Shown piece by piece: positions 1 to 10,470 of a stretch of DNA of 64,000 bases. The notes under the pieces were generated by a model. The model ran no database searches and was not told the origin of the DNA. It saw only the letters and a program-made list of their open reading frames with translations. Position 1 is the stretch's first letter. Every line of letters begins with the position of its first letter. A program made the translations under genes and the position numbers. Where the stretch lies: positions 62,001 through 126,000 of the forward strand of contig JAFEMH010004900.1 of assembly GCA_022495995.1 (NCBI GenBank), written 5' to 3'. The stretch is from Adenophora triphylla var. japonica (Eukaryota > Streptophyta > Magnoliopsida > Asterales > Campanulaceae).

Positions 1-158
1 GGACCTTTCAGGATGAATGAATAGACATAAATGTTTAATTAAACTTCATTAGTATTGTTAATTGTCGAAAATCAAATAAGTGACAGTTTTCTCGGGACAT
101 AGAGGGAGTACAATATAACCACGCTTAAGAGTTTATAGCTTTCATTCTGAAAATCATA
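1..158. other. AT-rich flank, no gene seen
   Basis: AT-rich sequence left of the hAT-like insertion. I see no coding potential or repeat structure. Confidence 0.5.
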
Positions 159-219
159 TTAATCATCTCTGTTCTAAAAGACCCCGCCTAAGGGCGCCTA
201 GACCCCGTCTAGGTATGAT

Positions 220-753
220 TTGTGTCATTGTGACGTTTGTCAAGTCTCGACAATCGATCCTGGTTATGACAACAAATCTTCGGCTGATTCTGATAAGGAG
301 ACCAGGAACGTATTTGATAATCAAGGGGTAACCTTGGTGTGGAAGTTTGAACCGGGTACCATTAATTTTGGGTACACAGATCCGTTCGACACGTATGTTC
401 CCCGTTCTTCTAGTCGATACATTATTCAGAACTTGATTATTGAGTTTTTCATCTCATTGCATTGGGCTGATTGGATGGATACGATCACAAGGGCAATGAA
501 GTTTCGAGTTCGTCAAGGGCATCTAATTCCTTTTGCGGATGGAGTTCAGATTTTTCGGGGCATAGTGGTGTTCATATCAACGATATTGACTCGTGTTCGA
601 GTCCTTTTCAAGAAGGGGAGGATGATACAGTTGCAGAGGAAGGGCAAAGGGTTGAACAACAAGTTCTTTGTAGGCTGGCTGGCCGAGCGGAAGAAGCAAA
701 GTTTGGGCTCCGAGGCGGCCGCCCGTTCCCACCCGGGCGTGCGCCTCGCTTGA
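220..753 (+). CDS. Unrecognised open frame inside the hAT-like element
   Basis: A 177-codon open frame fills much of the left half of the element. I do not recognise the product. The first 150 residues look protein-like, with aromatic-rich stretches, while the last 30 codons run into GC-rich sequence and are probably not coding. It does not resemble hAT, CACTA or Mutator transposase. It may be captured host sequence or a remnant of another element. The frame opens at a TTG or similar codon, so the true start is uncertain. Confidence 0.2.
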   Translation: MCHCDVCQVSTIDPGYDNKSSADSDKETRNVFDNQGVTLVWKFEPGTINFGYTDPFDTYVPRSSSRYIIQNLIIEFFISLHWADWMDTITRAMKFRVRQGHLIPFADGVQIFRGIVVFISTILTRVRVLFKKGRMIQLQRKGKGLNNKFFVGWLAERKKQSLGSEAAARSHPGVRLA

Positions 754-865
754 AGGACGTCAAGGCCAAGTCGGCGCACTCGAGGCGGGCGCCTCAAATC
801 ATCCGGGCGGGCGCCTCAAATGTCGGGCGTAATTGCGATGTCTGCGTGGGTCTTCATTGCTGATG

Positions 866-1465
866 TTTGGTTTAATTTATTTAGGGCTATTTTGGTCTTT
901 TTTGCTAGCTCATTTTAGGGTTTTCTTAGAGTATTTAAACATGTTTTAGGTTTTGGAATAACTAAGTTTTGGATTTATGAATTGAATTAAAGGACAAGAA
1001 CGGCTAGGCCTTCTTTGTTAACGAATCTTGTTGATTTCTTGTTCGGTTCCATCTCATAACCTCCGTTTCCTACATCATTAATGATGCAGTATGATGGGAT
1101 AAATATGAGTTTTATTTTAATTAATTGTTATTTTATTAGCATTTTCGGAATTAAATGTAGTAGGATGATTATAAGAGGTTTTAGAGTAGATTTAGCATTG
1201 ATTTAGTAGTTTTAGACTTCTATTAGGTTACCTTATAGGTTAGGCTTTATTTTAGGAGGATATTTCTTGTTTTCTAAGTTTTATGAGTGCTATAAAATAG
1301 CCTCAAAGTTGTAATCCGAAAATCAGACTTTGATATTTGATTTATGAAATATAGTTTTGTTGTGAGCAACTATTATTGAGGGTTTAAATCCCGTCTTGTA
1401 TTCTCAATTCCGTTCAGTCATTCCTCTCATTATCATATAACTTCAGTTCACTCTATCAAGGCCCC
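866..1465 (+). repeat. LTR-like fragment
   Basis: AT-rich sequence with two TATA-like sites (TATTTAAA near 930, TATAAAATAG near 1292), followed by text typical of plant LTR R-U5 regions (TTGTAATCC, then CCGTCTTGTATTCTC). No second LTR or primer-binding site was found, so this is at most a solo or partial LTR inside the hAT-like element. Confidence 0.3.
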
Positions 1466-1611
1466 TCTCCAACGCCTAGTTCTAAGCCCAGCCTAGGTCC
1501 TGACTAATTCCGACTAATCCCGATTAGTCTCCGACTAGTCCCCGCCTAGGCGCTAGGCCCGGCTCCGCCGCCTAGCATCCGCCTAGCGCTTTTTAGAACC
1601 TTGTTAATCAT

Positions 1612-2478
1612 AACTCAACTTTAGTTATTAGGTTTATGAAATACTCACATCTTGGGTGTTGAAACTTGAGATTTGACATGTATAAAAATAAACCCCTCCC
1701 AAGCTAAAAGGACAAACACTCGAGCACTCCTTCAACACACGCACACACTATTTCTATTTTTCTTTATATTTGTTGAATTTACTAGCAAATTTTCTTTTAT
1801 CTCCAAATGATATTTGGATATACTACGTTACTGATTCCAAAATGAATGTTCAAAGAGCAATTTTGAATTTTCGTTTTGGGAAGGAGTAAATACTAAGTTT
1901 ATATTTACAAAATGAATTGAATACCTATGATAGTTGGGATAGAAATTTCCAACTAGATGATTAATGCCATTCTTTATGGTAATAAGAATTTAAGATCCAT
2001 GGTCAGTAAAACAAAACTTTCCATCTTTTTTTTTTTAAATAATTTTTTATTTATTTATTAATGAATTACTTAATCTTACAATATTGGCACTTGAAAGTGC
2101 TAGAATTTAACACCCCGACTTCTGGTGAAAGTGCTAGAAAGTAACCCCGATCTCTGGCTTAGTTAGAAAGAGTTATCGGGTGCCGATTGAGCTAGAGATC
2201 TTTGGCGTACTTCTCCACCCCAAATGATAGTCTAAATAATTTAACATTTTAACAAGTTCTTTTTATTTCATTTAGTAACCTCAATGAGATGTACTCCAAT
2301 TCTTCTATTACTGCCTTTTCTTTCTTGTTGACTCTCACCCTCTCCTCTTTTCATCTTCTTACTTTGTTGGCTATTTGGAAAGTTTAATAATTTTAACCTA
2401 ACAATTTAAAAAATAAGATTTTTTTTAACCAACAAAAATGTTAAATGAGAACATCTTTATAAAGGGATTATATAATAA
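1612..2478. other. Gene-free AT-rich stretch
   Basis: No coding frame longer than about 60 codons and no clear repeat family. It holds a T-run near 2023 and a short imperfect duplication around GAAAGTGCTAGAA at 2093-2150. Confidence 0.45.
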
Positions 2479-2491
2479 TTGTTATTTTCAT

Positions 2492-2897
2492 TTAGATGCA
2501 GGACGTGGTCCGAATTTATCAATGAAATGGTTAAAGAGATTCGTCAAGAATTTTTTGTCAAGCTGGGCATTATTGTGAAACCTCGTAAAGAATTTCTGAT
2601 CTCTAAGCTAATCAATAAATTGACAACCATTGGTACATATGTGTGTGAGAATTACTATTTGCTAATAGTTGTCTTCATGGTCATCGTCTTAATCAAACCA
2701 CATTGCCATCTGTTCATGGAGGTATGTTTTATTTTTATTTTTATTTTTTTGGGGATATAAATGTATTTATCTTTTTTATCTTAATGATTATTTTCTGGTT
2801 TTCTTTTAGGGAGAAAGATTTAAACACTCAAAACTTCTCTGGTGACGCCAGAAGATCATCCATCATCAATGCTACAAGTGGTCGAAGAACCGATTGA
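2492..2897 (+). pseudogene. Possible two-exon gene fragment, unidentified membrane protein
   Basis: Codons from about 2500 to 2721 read as a plausible protein: a basic-acidic stretch followed by a hydrophobic segment of about 25 residues (LLIVVFMVIVLI core) that could span a membrane. A GT at 2722, with GTATGT consensus, follows CTGTTCATGGAG, and a T-rich tract ends in TTTTAG at 2804-2809, so a short intron at 2722-2809 is likely. The next exon runs into a stop within about 15 codons in the continuing frame. An acceptor-like TTTCATTTAG or TGCAG lies just upstream at 2488-2500. The order of charged segment then hydrophobic NYxLIV-type segment is faintly like PRA1-family proteins, but I would not assign it. 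No neighbouring exons are visible. Confidence 0.25.
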
Positions 2898-3170
2898 ATC
2901 ATGGTCAGTGAAATTGGACTAGAATAGCCAACTCGAGAACAGTTGGAAATATACTGAATTCATTAGTGGTGTGGGATTAATATGAATTTATTAATAACGT
3001 GATATTGTTTGATTTAATTCATTTTGGGCCAGACTCCATATTTATCCTGTCATATATACTATTGACGGAGCTTCATCTTCATCTTCATCTTCACGATTAC
3101 ATAACTTTGTTAGGATAGGAAGGTATAACTAATATGGGCTTTAAGGGAGGGTATGAGTGCAGAAAATTTT
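2898..3170. other. Gene-free stretch
   Basis: AT-rich, with a short CATCTT run at about 3072-3092. Nothing else seen. Confidence 0.4.
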
Positions 3171-3175
3171 ATAGA

Positions 3176-3241
<66 letters not shown>
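3171..3241 (+). repeat. (GA)n microsatellite with GATA start
   Basis: Begins with GATA units, then about 25 uninterrupted GA dinucleotides ending in GGGAGAG. A simple-sequence repeat, probably length-polymorphic. Confidence 0.95.
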
Positions 3242-3782
3242 TGTAGAACTGAATAGTATATTTTGTATGTTTGAACTCATGTTTTGCATCTTAGTCGTAT
3301 ACTTACTGATGCCCTAGCTGATTGCTATACATGCACATTAGTCGTATACTTCCCATAAACTCACTTAACTGGAATTTTTATTTAGAAAGTGCCTTTGTAA
3401 AAGGTCTGAAAATTACTCCCCACTCTTGAAATAGTTGAGTCCGATCACCTTATCCATTTTAACGAATAAAACAACTAATAAGCTTACTCTGAAACAAACC
3501 AAAAAGTAAAATAAAAACCTTACTCTACGACGGCGGATGAACTATCTTTTATATTTCTTAACTCTTCATATTTCTTAATGCATCCTACATGACATGGATA
3601 TTTATATTAGATATAAAAGAGTTCTAGAAAGATGCTACAGGATCACTATCCTAGCTTAAAAGAGAAACATGTGCTAAATTATTCATACACTCTAGGAGCA
3701 GATCGAAAGATTCTATTGAAAACGAATTCTACAGATTCAATGATCTGGATGTCCGCAAAGATGATAGAAAATTGCAACCTTC

Positions 3783-3871
3783 GCCTGCCGTTGATCAAGC
3801 GACGCCCAGGTTTGAACTCGGGAAAAAGGAATTGTAGTCCCCTGTGCCTTACCGCTATGCCATGCGGCACT
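3783..3871 (-). repeat. tRNA-derived SINE-like fragment
   Basis: Reading the minus strand from 3871, TGGCATAGCGGTAAGGC fits the RNA polymerase III A box, and about 40 bases later GAGTTCAAACCTGGG fits the B box. The spacing and order match a tRNA-derived promoter. The sequence does not fold into a complete tRNA with a usable acceptor stem, and no 3' tail or target duplication was defined. A plant SINE head is therefore more likely than a tRNA gene. Confidence 0.45.
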
Positions 3872-5024
3872 TCATTTCTTGGTGTTAAAATAGAATATGA
3901 GGAATAAAAATGGATGATCTTCTCTCCTTTCGTATATGCATAATATTCTTAGTATCTTTAAATACAGATACTATGATTACAGGTAAACTACAATTGGAAA
4001 TATCTTTTAATGTAGTTTGACAATAGTGGTCTGAAAAACAATATCATCTGAATTCGACCGAGTGTTTTTTTTATTTTTATGTCTTTTGGTGTCCCTAGGC
4101 TATTCTATCTCCAAGTATTTAGTCCAATCATTTTAATATTTTTAAGCTTCAGAGATGTTCCAAATGTTCTATAACTAGGCCACAACATATCTTTATATAA
4201 GGTGGATTATTTTGAGAACTATGTATCTGTTTTTTTTTTTTTTACTTTCTTTTGCTGTGTTTTTTTGGCATCAATATCACATATAAATAAAAATAAAATT
4301 CTTAGAGGACTGTTCGTTTTCACCTTTATAGTAAAATTAATGACTTTTCAAGCATTATTACTAACACAATACATATAAACTCTTGGTGATCAGTGTCATA
4401 GAAAACTCTACTGGCTAGTGGATATTAGATATATATAGTGGCTGAAAAGGAAAGCTTACCTTTGTTTCATATGTAGATATACGAGCGATACACTTACATT
4501 GCGCCTCCATTACAATGAGCAACAACTTCAACTCACAGAAGTTTTGGGATCGGACCATTAATTTCTTCAACATGTGAGATGATGGATAAGGATGAAGGCT
4601 GGGAAATATGATGATGCTCTGACCAAATTGGCAAAGAATAAATGCAATCATTTGCTCCTCAGACGCAAAAATCAAAGTGAAAATCCATGCATCTAAATAA
4701 TCTCATAAAAACAAAGAAAACTCAGAAACCATTAATGGGTCATGGGGATGAAGATGAAAAAAGTTGGAGGGGAGACAGAAGTTTCCACTTCTTCCTCTTT
4801 GAAAATGCTTGAGATATTAATTAGAGGGTAGCTTCTTTTAATATTCTTTGTTATTTTATATATGTAGTAGCTAGGTTGTCATTGTGCTTCTTACATGTAT
4901 TATTGTTTGTAGCAGTCCTTCCAGCTGATAATAGCGACTATCCTTTTCTTAGTTGAAATATATTGCAAATTGGAAGTAATTGTCAACTAGGAAACAGATC
5001 ATTGGTTATTTTAGCATATGATTA
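3872..5024. other. Gene-free AT-rich stretch
   Basis: Contains T-runs (about 4229-4243) and no convincing coding frame or repeat. An 86-codon minus frame at 4415-4675 has no recognisable motif and no splice context. Confidence 0.4.
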
Positions 5025-5284
5025 TCACTAATTATTAACAAGTTATATCATTAATAAGCTGCGTTCGGGAAATGAGTTGACTTATAGCCCAAGAAGTTAA
5101 GATTCCTTGCAACTTTGTGAAAATTTCTTAATCATTGAGAAAGAATATTAGCTAAGAAATCGTGCTGGCCAAAGAACTCCATTCCATCTATCTTAAAAAA
5201 TAGGAGTAGCTCACTTTTTATTATTGAAAAAAAAATTACGTTGAAAATTTCAGATTTAGTGCAGTTACTATATGAACTTTCAAT
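5025..5284 (+). repeat. 260-bp direct repeat, copy 1
   Basis: Runs from TCACTAATTATTAACAAG to GAACTTTCAAT and is nearly identical to 5574-5838, apart from a few substitutions and an 8-base difference near the start. The unit carries no gene. Confidence 0.9.
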
Positions 5285-5573
5285 AATTATACTCTTTTTT
5301 TTTTTTCTTCCTATGAAAAATAACATATTTACTAGTATCTCAGCTTTAAAGCTAGTACTACATTCTTGGATCAAAAGGTTGTCAATTTTATCTCTTGTTT
5401 TTCAAGAAATTTTATGAATATTGGTTTGGATTTCTTCGGGTCATGCAAATGCTACATCCAAACGCTTGGATTTGGGCTTAGTTTACGTGTTTTCTCTTAT
5501 TTTCAGGCCTTACAATCTCCGGAGCATCCGAACGCTTGGATTTGGGCTGAATTGACGATTTTGGCATCATCAA
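5285..5573 (+). other. Spacer between the two direct repeats
   Basis: A 289-bp spacer with a T-run and two copies of AACGCTTGGATTTGGGCT (about 5460 and 5530). No gene seen. Confidence 0.5.
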
Positions 5574-5838
5574 TCACTAATTATTAACAAGTTATATCAT
5601 CAATAAGTTTGTTCTGCGTTCGGGAAATGAGTTGACTTATAGCCCAGGAAGTTAAGATTCCTTGCAACTTTGTGAAAATTTCTTAATCATTGAGAAAGAA
5701 TATTAGCTAAGAAATCGTGCTGGCCAAAGAACTCCGTTCCATCTATCTTAAACAATAGGAGTAGCTCACTTTTTATTATTGAAAAAAAATTACGTTGAAA
5801 ATTTCAGATTTAGTGCAGTTACTATATGAACTTTCAAT
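5574..5838 (+). repeat. 260-bp direct repeat, copy 2
   Basis: Second copy of 5025-5284 in the same orientation, more than 95% alike by eye. It could be a segmental duplication, or the terminal repeats of an old element, but TG...CA ends and a target duplication are not visible. Confidence 0.9.
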
Positions 5839-6169
5839 GTGCTAGATTAAAAAAACATAGTATTGTAGCTTTATTACAATGATAAATAATAATGTGAACT
5901 GAACACCTATGATATATATGTATGCATGTATATATAACTGTCACTCGAAATGTATACAAGTTAGATGCTCTGTCCTGCCCTTTTGGGTATTTCGTCTGGT
6001 CTCAGTATGAGTTGGCTAAATATTGGCTTAAGGTCTTGTGGAGTTAGATGCATTCAGATCATGGAGCAGCATGGTGTTTCTCTTTCATTGCCGGGTGGTT
6101 CCTTGTATGGTATTTGTATAGAAATATTGATGTGATTATGAAAAATGAATTTGGGTCTGAACAGTAAAT
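5839..6169. other. Gene-free stretch before element T1
   Basis: AT-rich, with a TATATATGTATGCATG run near 5912. No gene or named repeat seen. Confidence 0.4.
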
Positions 6170-6848
6170 TAGGCCCAATATGACGAAATGGGCCAAATAT
6201 GTTCCGTCCGTGTATCAAAAATAGGCTCAAAGTGATGAGGCGACATGTTTGATAAGGCGACATAAGTAAACCAGCGTGTGAGAGTAAGGCAAAGCGAGAT
6301 ACGAACCTTGGGTATTAACAGTTCAATGTAATATGGCCAAAAGGCGAGAATCTCGCTTCCAAGAAGGTTAGGATTGGCGGCAATCTGAGTATTGCCGCCT
6401 CTCCTTTGATTGTCGCCTTGCGACTTACGTAAATGATGATTTGGAATGATGGTCAGACTGTCGTCTGGACCCCACCATAACCGCCAATATGGAGTGATTT
6501 GATAAGGTGAGCAGTGTTTTTCCACTAACTTTGGGGGTGGTTGGCACCCTATGTTGATGATTGAAAAGTGTCCCCCATGTGCAAGGCACATGGTACATGG
6601 GAGTATATAAACCACATGGAAAATAGTATTTGTAAGTTCTCTTGTTATCTCTCTTAATCTTTCTCTCTAAAAACTCCATTGCTATTACCTTGTTTCGTGA
6701 CCAGTAATCTTACTCTCACGCCAGAGACACCCCCAGCCTAGTTGACGTTTGTGCATGTGTGTAGGAGACCATTCGAAGAAGGAGCCGGAGTATCCTCATT
6801 TTCTGTTCAAATTAGTTCCTGTGCAACCAGTTTGACTTGGTAGCATCA
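6170..6848 (+). repeat. Probable 5' LTR of T1
   Basis: The region upstream of gag ends in GCATCA, followed by GTTGGTTCCGTTGTAGGGACC. The latter resembles the junction of plant gypsy elements where the primer-binding site follows the LTR. A TATA box (TATATAAA, 6604-6611) lies about 240 bp before that edge. The left edge is a guess because the 3' LTR that would define it has been lost. Confidence 0.4.
6604..6611 (+). promoter_or_regulatory. TATA box of the T1 LTR promoter
   Basis: TATATAAA, followed about 30 bases later by a plausible start-site region and 470 bases later by gag. It would drive the genomic RNA of T1. Confidence 0.5.
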
Positions 6849-7076
6849 GTTGGTTCCGTTGTAGGGACCTGATTTTTCTTCTTTGTTTTGTCCGGTGAAG
6901 TGGTGGTTGTTTCTTGGTGTGTTGAGAGGTTGTTGTTCTTGTTCTTGAGTTAGAGCCCAGAAAACCCTTTCTGTCAGTTGTTGTCAGCGTTGTTTCTGTC
7001 TGTCAGTTTTGTTTGTTGTTCGTAAAAGCTTCGTTCTGTTCATATACATGTTATTAAACCAATAAAAGTTGATAAA

Positions 7077-8773
7077 ATGGGTCAAGATAAAGGAGTTCCT
7101 TCAAAGGCTGTCCAGAATTTGGCATTGGTGACCCTAAACCAATGCCCGCATGGCCAGAGAGTCTGAAAGGGAAGGTGAGGTACAGTCTACTGAAACAGAG
7201 TCGACAGCCAGGAGGGGAAGGGAGCGGGAAGCAAGGGCGCGAGCTGATAAGGCAAAGGAGACTACCGAAAGGCAGAATCCCGCCCCCTCGAAAAATGATG
7301 ATGTCAGGGCAGAGGCAGATCAGATAAAGGCCGATAATGATTTGTTGTTGCAGATTCTAGCAAACAACAAGAGGTTGAGGGAGATGAGGCAGGAGCCTTC
7401 CGAGATCCCGCCCGACTTGCTGGCTAGGGCAGCTGGAAAGAGTCCAGCGAGCGAGCAGGCGGCCAGCTAGAGTGTAGCTAAGAGTGGAGAAAGGCGAGCA
7501 AGGTATATGCCGCCGCCTAAGGAGAAGATTAGAGAGCGAAGGCGAGAACCCGCCAAGGCGAGATCGAAAGGAGCTGTCGGAAGGAGAAATTATCAAGAGT
7601 TCGAGGAGGATGGAAAGAGAAGGAGAGTACATCACAAGTCTGGCAACTCGCGGGAGGATTCTTACTATTATGAGTATAAAAGTGATGAGATGGACAGTGG
7701 GTCTACCGTAGACAAGACTTATAGGCCCAGTCGATCCAAATATTCGGATGAAAGGTCGTACAGGGATGAGAGGTCGCATCATTCGTCAAGGTCGCGGCAT
7801 GCAGAAAGGCCGCATCGTGAGGAAAGGTCGTCGCGAGACAGGGACCGCAGGCGACAGGAGAAGAGCGAGAAAAGGGTTAATGAAAAGGAAAAAGACAAGA
7901 AGGCTGCGGAAGCATTGAAGGCCGCTGAAGCTGAGAAAGCCGCAGAGGTTGCGAAGGTCACCGAGGTTGAAAAAGCTAAGAGAGAAGAGGATGATATGTG
8001 GAAGATTGAGATGGCTGAAATGGCTAAGAAAATTAAGGAGCTGGAGGCGGGAACCAAGAAGGAGGAAGAGAAGGATTCTTATTTGGCCCCATTTGAAGAA
8101 TATTCAAAGTGCTGACCCAGATCCGACCTTCCGCATGCCTAGCCTACCGAGCTATTCTGGGACTTCCAGGGCGAAAACCCATGTTGGAGGGTTTGAGGTG
8201 ACTTGGTCTCTGTTGACGAAAAGTGAGGTTGTCTTATGTAGAGCGTTGGCGAGCACGCTGACAGATCACGCGTTGGAGTGGTTCTTGGCCCACCCGTCAG
8301 AGTCAATTTCGGGCTATCAAGATTTCAAGAGAAAGTTTTTGGCCAGATTCAGTGCATCTGGGGCGCAGCCTGTTAGAAAGCAAGAGTTATGCGGGATCAG
8401 GCAGAATGCCGGTGAAGGGATTGCAAGTTATACGGAGAGGTTCATGAAAGTCGCCAACCAGATTTCAGACATTGAGCAGAGTAACATTATTATGCTGTAC
8501 AATGTCAGTTTGCTGCCTGGCCATTTCAAGAGGGAGTTGGGCATGAGATTGCCAGAAACGGCGGGCGAGTTGTATGAAAGGGTAAGGGGATATTCTGGAG
8601 GTTACAATGATGATGACGCGAGAGTAACACCTGCGATAACATCAGCGGCGAAGAAGAGTGTTAAAGAGAGAATTGATTATGTGAAGGATGAGAAAAGGGG
8701 AGATAGAGGAGGCCGCAGCGGGAGCCAAGCTGAAGGAAGTGGTGGCCGAGGTGGAGGTCGTGGCCCAAGATGA
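7077..8773 (+). pseudogene. T1 gag (capsid/nucleocapsid), frameshifted
   Basis: Gag forms the virus-like particle. The likely start is ATG at 7077; that frame stops after about 30 codons, and the coding trace passes through frames at 7150-7470, 7507-8115 and 7949-8773. The middle part is extremely charged, with SR/ER-rich and KAAEAEKA coiled-coil-like repeats. The last part matches the retrotransposon gag family: an ALEWF-type motif, then an SGYQDFKRKFLARF block and an ELCGIRQ...SYTERF block at about residues 95-180 of the last frame. It ends in GGRGGGRG, a glycine-arginine tail that may bind RNA. At least three shifts make it non-functional. Confidence 0.75.
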
Positions 8774-9621
8774 TTATTAAGTATGACAGGCTGAACACCA
8801 GTATCAGCAAAATTCTGAAAAGGGTGAACTTGCCGTCGGCTTATCCCATCAAGGAAGGAACAATAGGAGCCAGAGACCATAACAGTTTTTGTGAATATCA
8901 CCAGGCCAATGGGCATTTGACAGAAGATTATTATAATTTGAGGAGAGTGATCCAAGCGATGATTGATGGAGGCAAATTAAAGGAATTCCTTGAGAGCAAC
9001 GTGGGGCGAGATAGGGAGGAGAGACCTGAAAGAAATTTGGTGGATGTTATTCAGGATCTTTTGCCTAGCGTGGCCCAGCTCAATAGTCAGATTATGACAT
9101 TGTCACACAGCTTCAATGTCCCTGAGTATGCCGCTAGTGAGGATAGGGTGATTAGTTTTTCCAGGCGAGAATTGGCTATAACGAAGAATCATGGAAGCCA
9201 GCCTGTGGTGATTACAATTTATCCGGGAAACAACATAGTGCAGAGAGTTTTGGTGGATTCTGGGGCCAGTAGTAACATTTTATACTATGAGGCATTCAAG
9301 AGAATGAATTATACTGAGGCAAATTTGGTGCCTTATAATGGATTTTTGGAAGGATTCACCAATCATACCGTGAAAGTGAAGGGCACGATAATGTTGGAAG
9401 TTGAGATTGGAGAAGGTCGATTGGCGAGATCAGAGAATGTTGAATTTATGGTGATCGATTTGGTTTCCCCTTACAATGCCATAGTAGAGATCCCCTTCAT
9501 GCAGAGTTTTGAGCTGGTGGTGTCCATCCCGCACCAGAGGGTGAAGTATCCTACTCCTAATGGCATAGGTTGCTTGAAGAGTAAAGTGATTACGGTGATG
9601 AGAAAGAAGAAGGAAATGTAA
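8770..9621 (+). CDS. T1 nucleocapsid knuckle and aspartic protease
   Basis: An open frame of 283 codons. Residues 37-50 carry CEYHQANGHLTEDY, the knuckle usual in Tat gag proteins (CX2HX4HX4C), with the final cysteine changed to tyrosine. At about residue 164 the protease active site LVDSGASSN follows a hydrophobic strand, and a later segment ends in the family's YNAIVEIPFMQ, where functional copies usually have a LLGRP-like motif. The protease would cut the Gag-Pol precursor inside the particle. The loss of one zinc ligand and the altered flap region suggest it is inactive. Confidence 0.75.
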   Translation: MIIKYDRLNTSISKILKRVNLPSAYPIKEGTIGARDHNSFCEYHQANGHLTEDYYNLRRVIQAMIDGGKLKEFLESNVGRDREERPERNLVDVIQDLLPSVAQLNSQIMTLSHSFNVPEYAASEDRVISFSRRELAITKNHGSQPVVITIYPGNNIVQRVLVDSGASSNILYYEAFKRMNYTEANLVPYNGFLEGFTNHTVKVKGTIMLEVEIGEGRLARSENVEFMVIDLVSPYNAIVEIPFMQSFELVVSIPHQRVKYPTPNGIGCLKSKVITVMRKKKEM

Positions 9622-9648
9622 AAGGCTAAGGCGATAAGCACGAGCTCA

Positions 9649-10470
9649 ATGAAGACAAAGTCAGCTTCTCTCTGGTTGAGAATCAATGTGGTTGAGGCCA
9701 TTGAAGATGAGGTTGATTGGGAAGTAACTGAATGTATGTTGAACAACACGACAATGGTTGTCGCGGCGGCAAGTGAAGCCCCAGTGAATTTAGAGATTGA
9801 GATTGAGGAAGTAAGGGAGGCCGAAGTGGTTGATGTGCGGGAATCAGAAGAGGAGGTGTGTGATCAGGAAGTTGCTGGCGAGAGTGGTTTTGTAATGGAA
9901 GTGGTGAATGTGAATCCCAATTTGAGTTATGACAAGATGATGCCGTTTGGGTTAAAGAGTGCCGGAGCGACATACCAGAGAATGGTGAATGAGGTTTTTA
10001 AGTCGCAGATTGGGAGGAATATTGAAGCTTACATTGATGATATGGTGATTAAGACAAAGGAAAATGACCATCTGTTGGATCTCGCAGAGACCTTTGATAA
10101 TTTGAGAAAAAATTCTATGAAGTTGAACCCAGTAAGTGCACATTTGGGGTGATGGAAGGAAAGTTTTTGGGATTTCTGGTGAATAGGCGAGGGATTGAGG
10201 CTAACCCTGAGAGGATTCAAGCCTTGCTGGATATGTCGCCGCCAAAGACAATTAGGGAGATCCAGAGGTTGAATGGGAGGATTATTGCTTTGGGGAGATT
10301 TATATCAAGATCAGCAGAGCGATGTTTGCCGTTCTTTAAAGTTTTGAAAGGCGGGAAGAGGTTTGTTTGGGATGAAGAGTGCAATGCCGCATTTGAGCAG
10401 ATGAAGGCTTACTTGGGAAAGCCGCCATTGTTATGCAGCCCAGTCTTCAGATTATGGGGTTGCCGCCGTA
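9649..10470 (+). pseudogene. T1 reverse transcriptase with internal deletion
   Basis: The frame 9649-10152 begins with an acidic pre-RT stretch, then jumps directly to MMPFGLKSAGATYQR followed by the catalytic YIDD. The first RT motifs (the LxDGxxGYxQ aspartate and the basic fingers) are missing, so the polymerase cannot work. After a one-base shift at about 10149 the thumb/connection continues (FLGFLVNRRGIEANPERIQ and following). The coding line then passes to RNase H around 10450. The pre-RT segment lacks any of the usual LREYxDVFAW motif, which fits a deletion of several hundred bases. Confidence 0.75.

Larger units (their letters stand above)
167..1603. mobile_element. hAT-like DNA transposon, non-autonomous, with 8-bp target duplication
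   Basis: The octamer TTAATCAT occurs at 159-166 and again at 1604-1611, directly outside a 1437-bp segment. Inside it the ends are imperfect inverted repeats: the left end reads CTCTGTTCTAAAA and the right end, reverse complemented, reads CAAGGTTCTAAAA. An 8-bp target duplication and a CAAGG-type terminus are hallmarks of the hAT superfamily. Both ends carry subterminal clusters rich in GCCTAGGCGC-like words (about 177-213 and 1530-1590), which could bind a transposase. No hAT transposase is visible inside, so the element would need one in trans. The interior is mixed: an unidentified open frame at 220-753, a GC-rich stretch at 715-835 and an LTR-like AT-rich part after 866. Confidence 0.6.

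Noticed and set aside
220..753. hAT transposase
   Set aside because: No BED zinc finger, no DDE-type blocks and no hAT C-terminal dimerisation motif can be seen in the translation.
3783..3871. Functional tRNA gene
   Set aside because: A and B boxes are present, but no acceptor stem or complete cloverleaf can be drawn.
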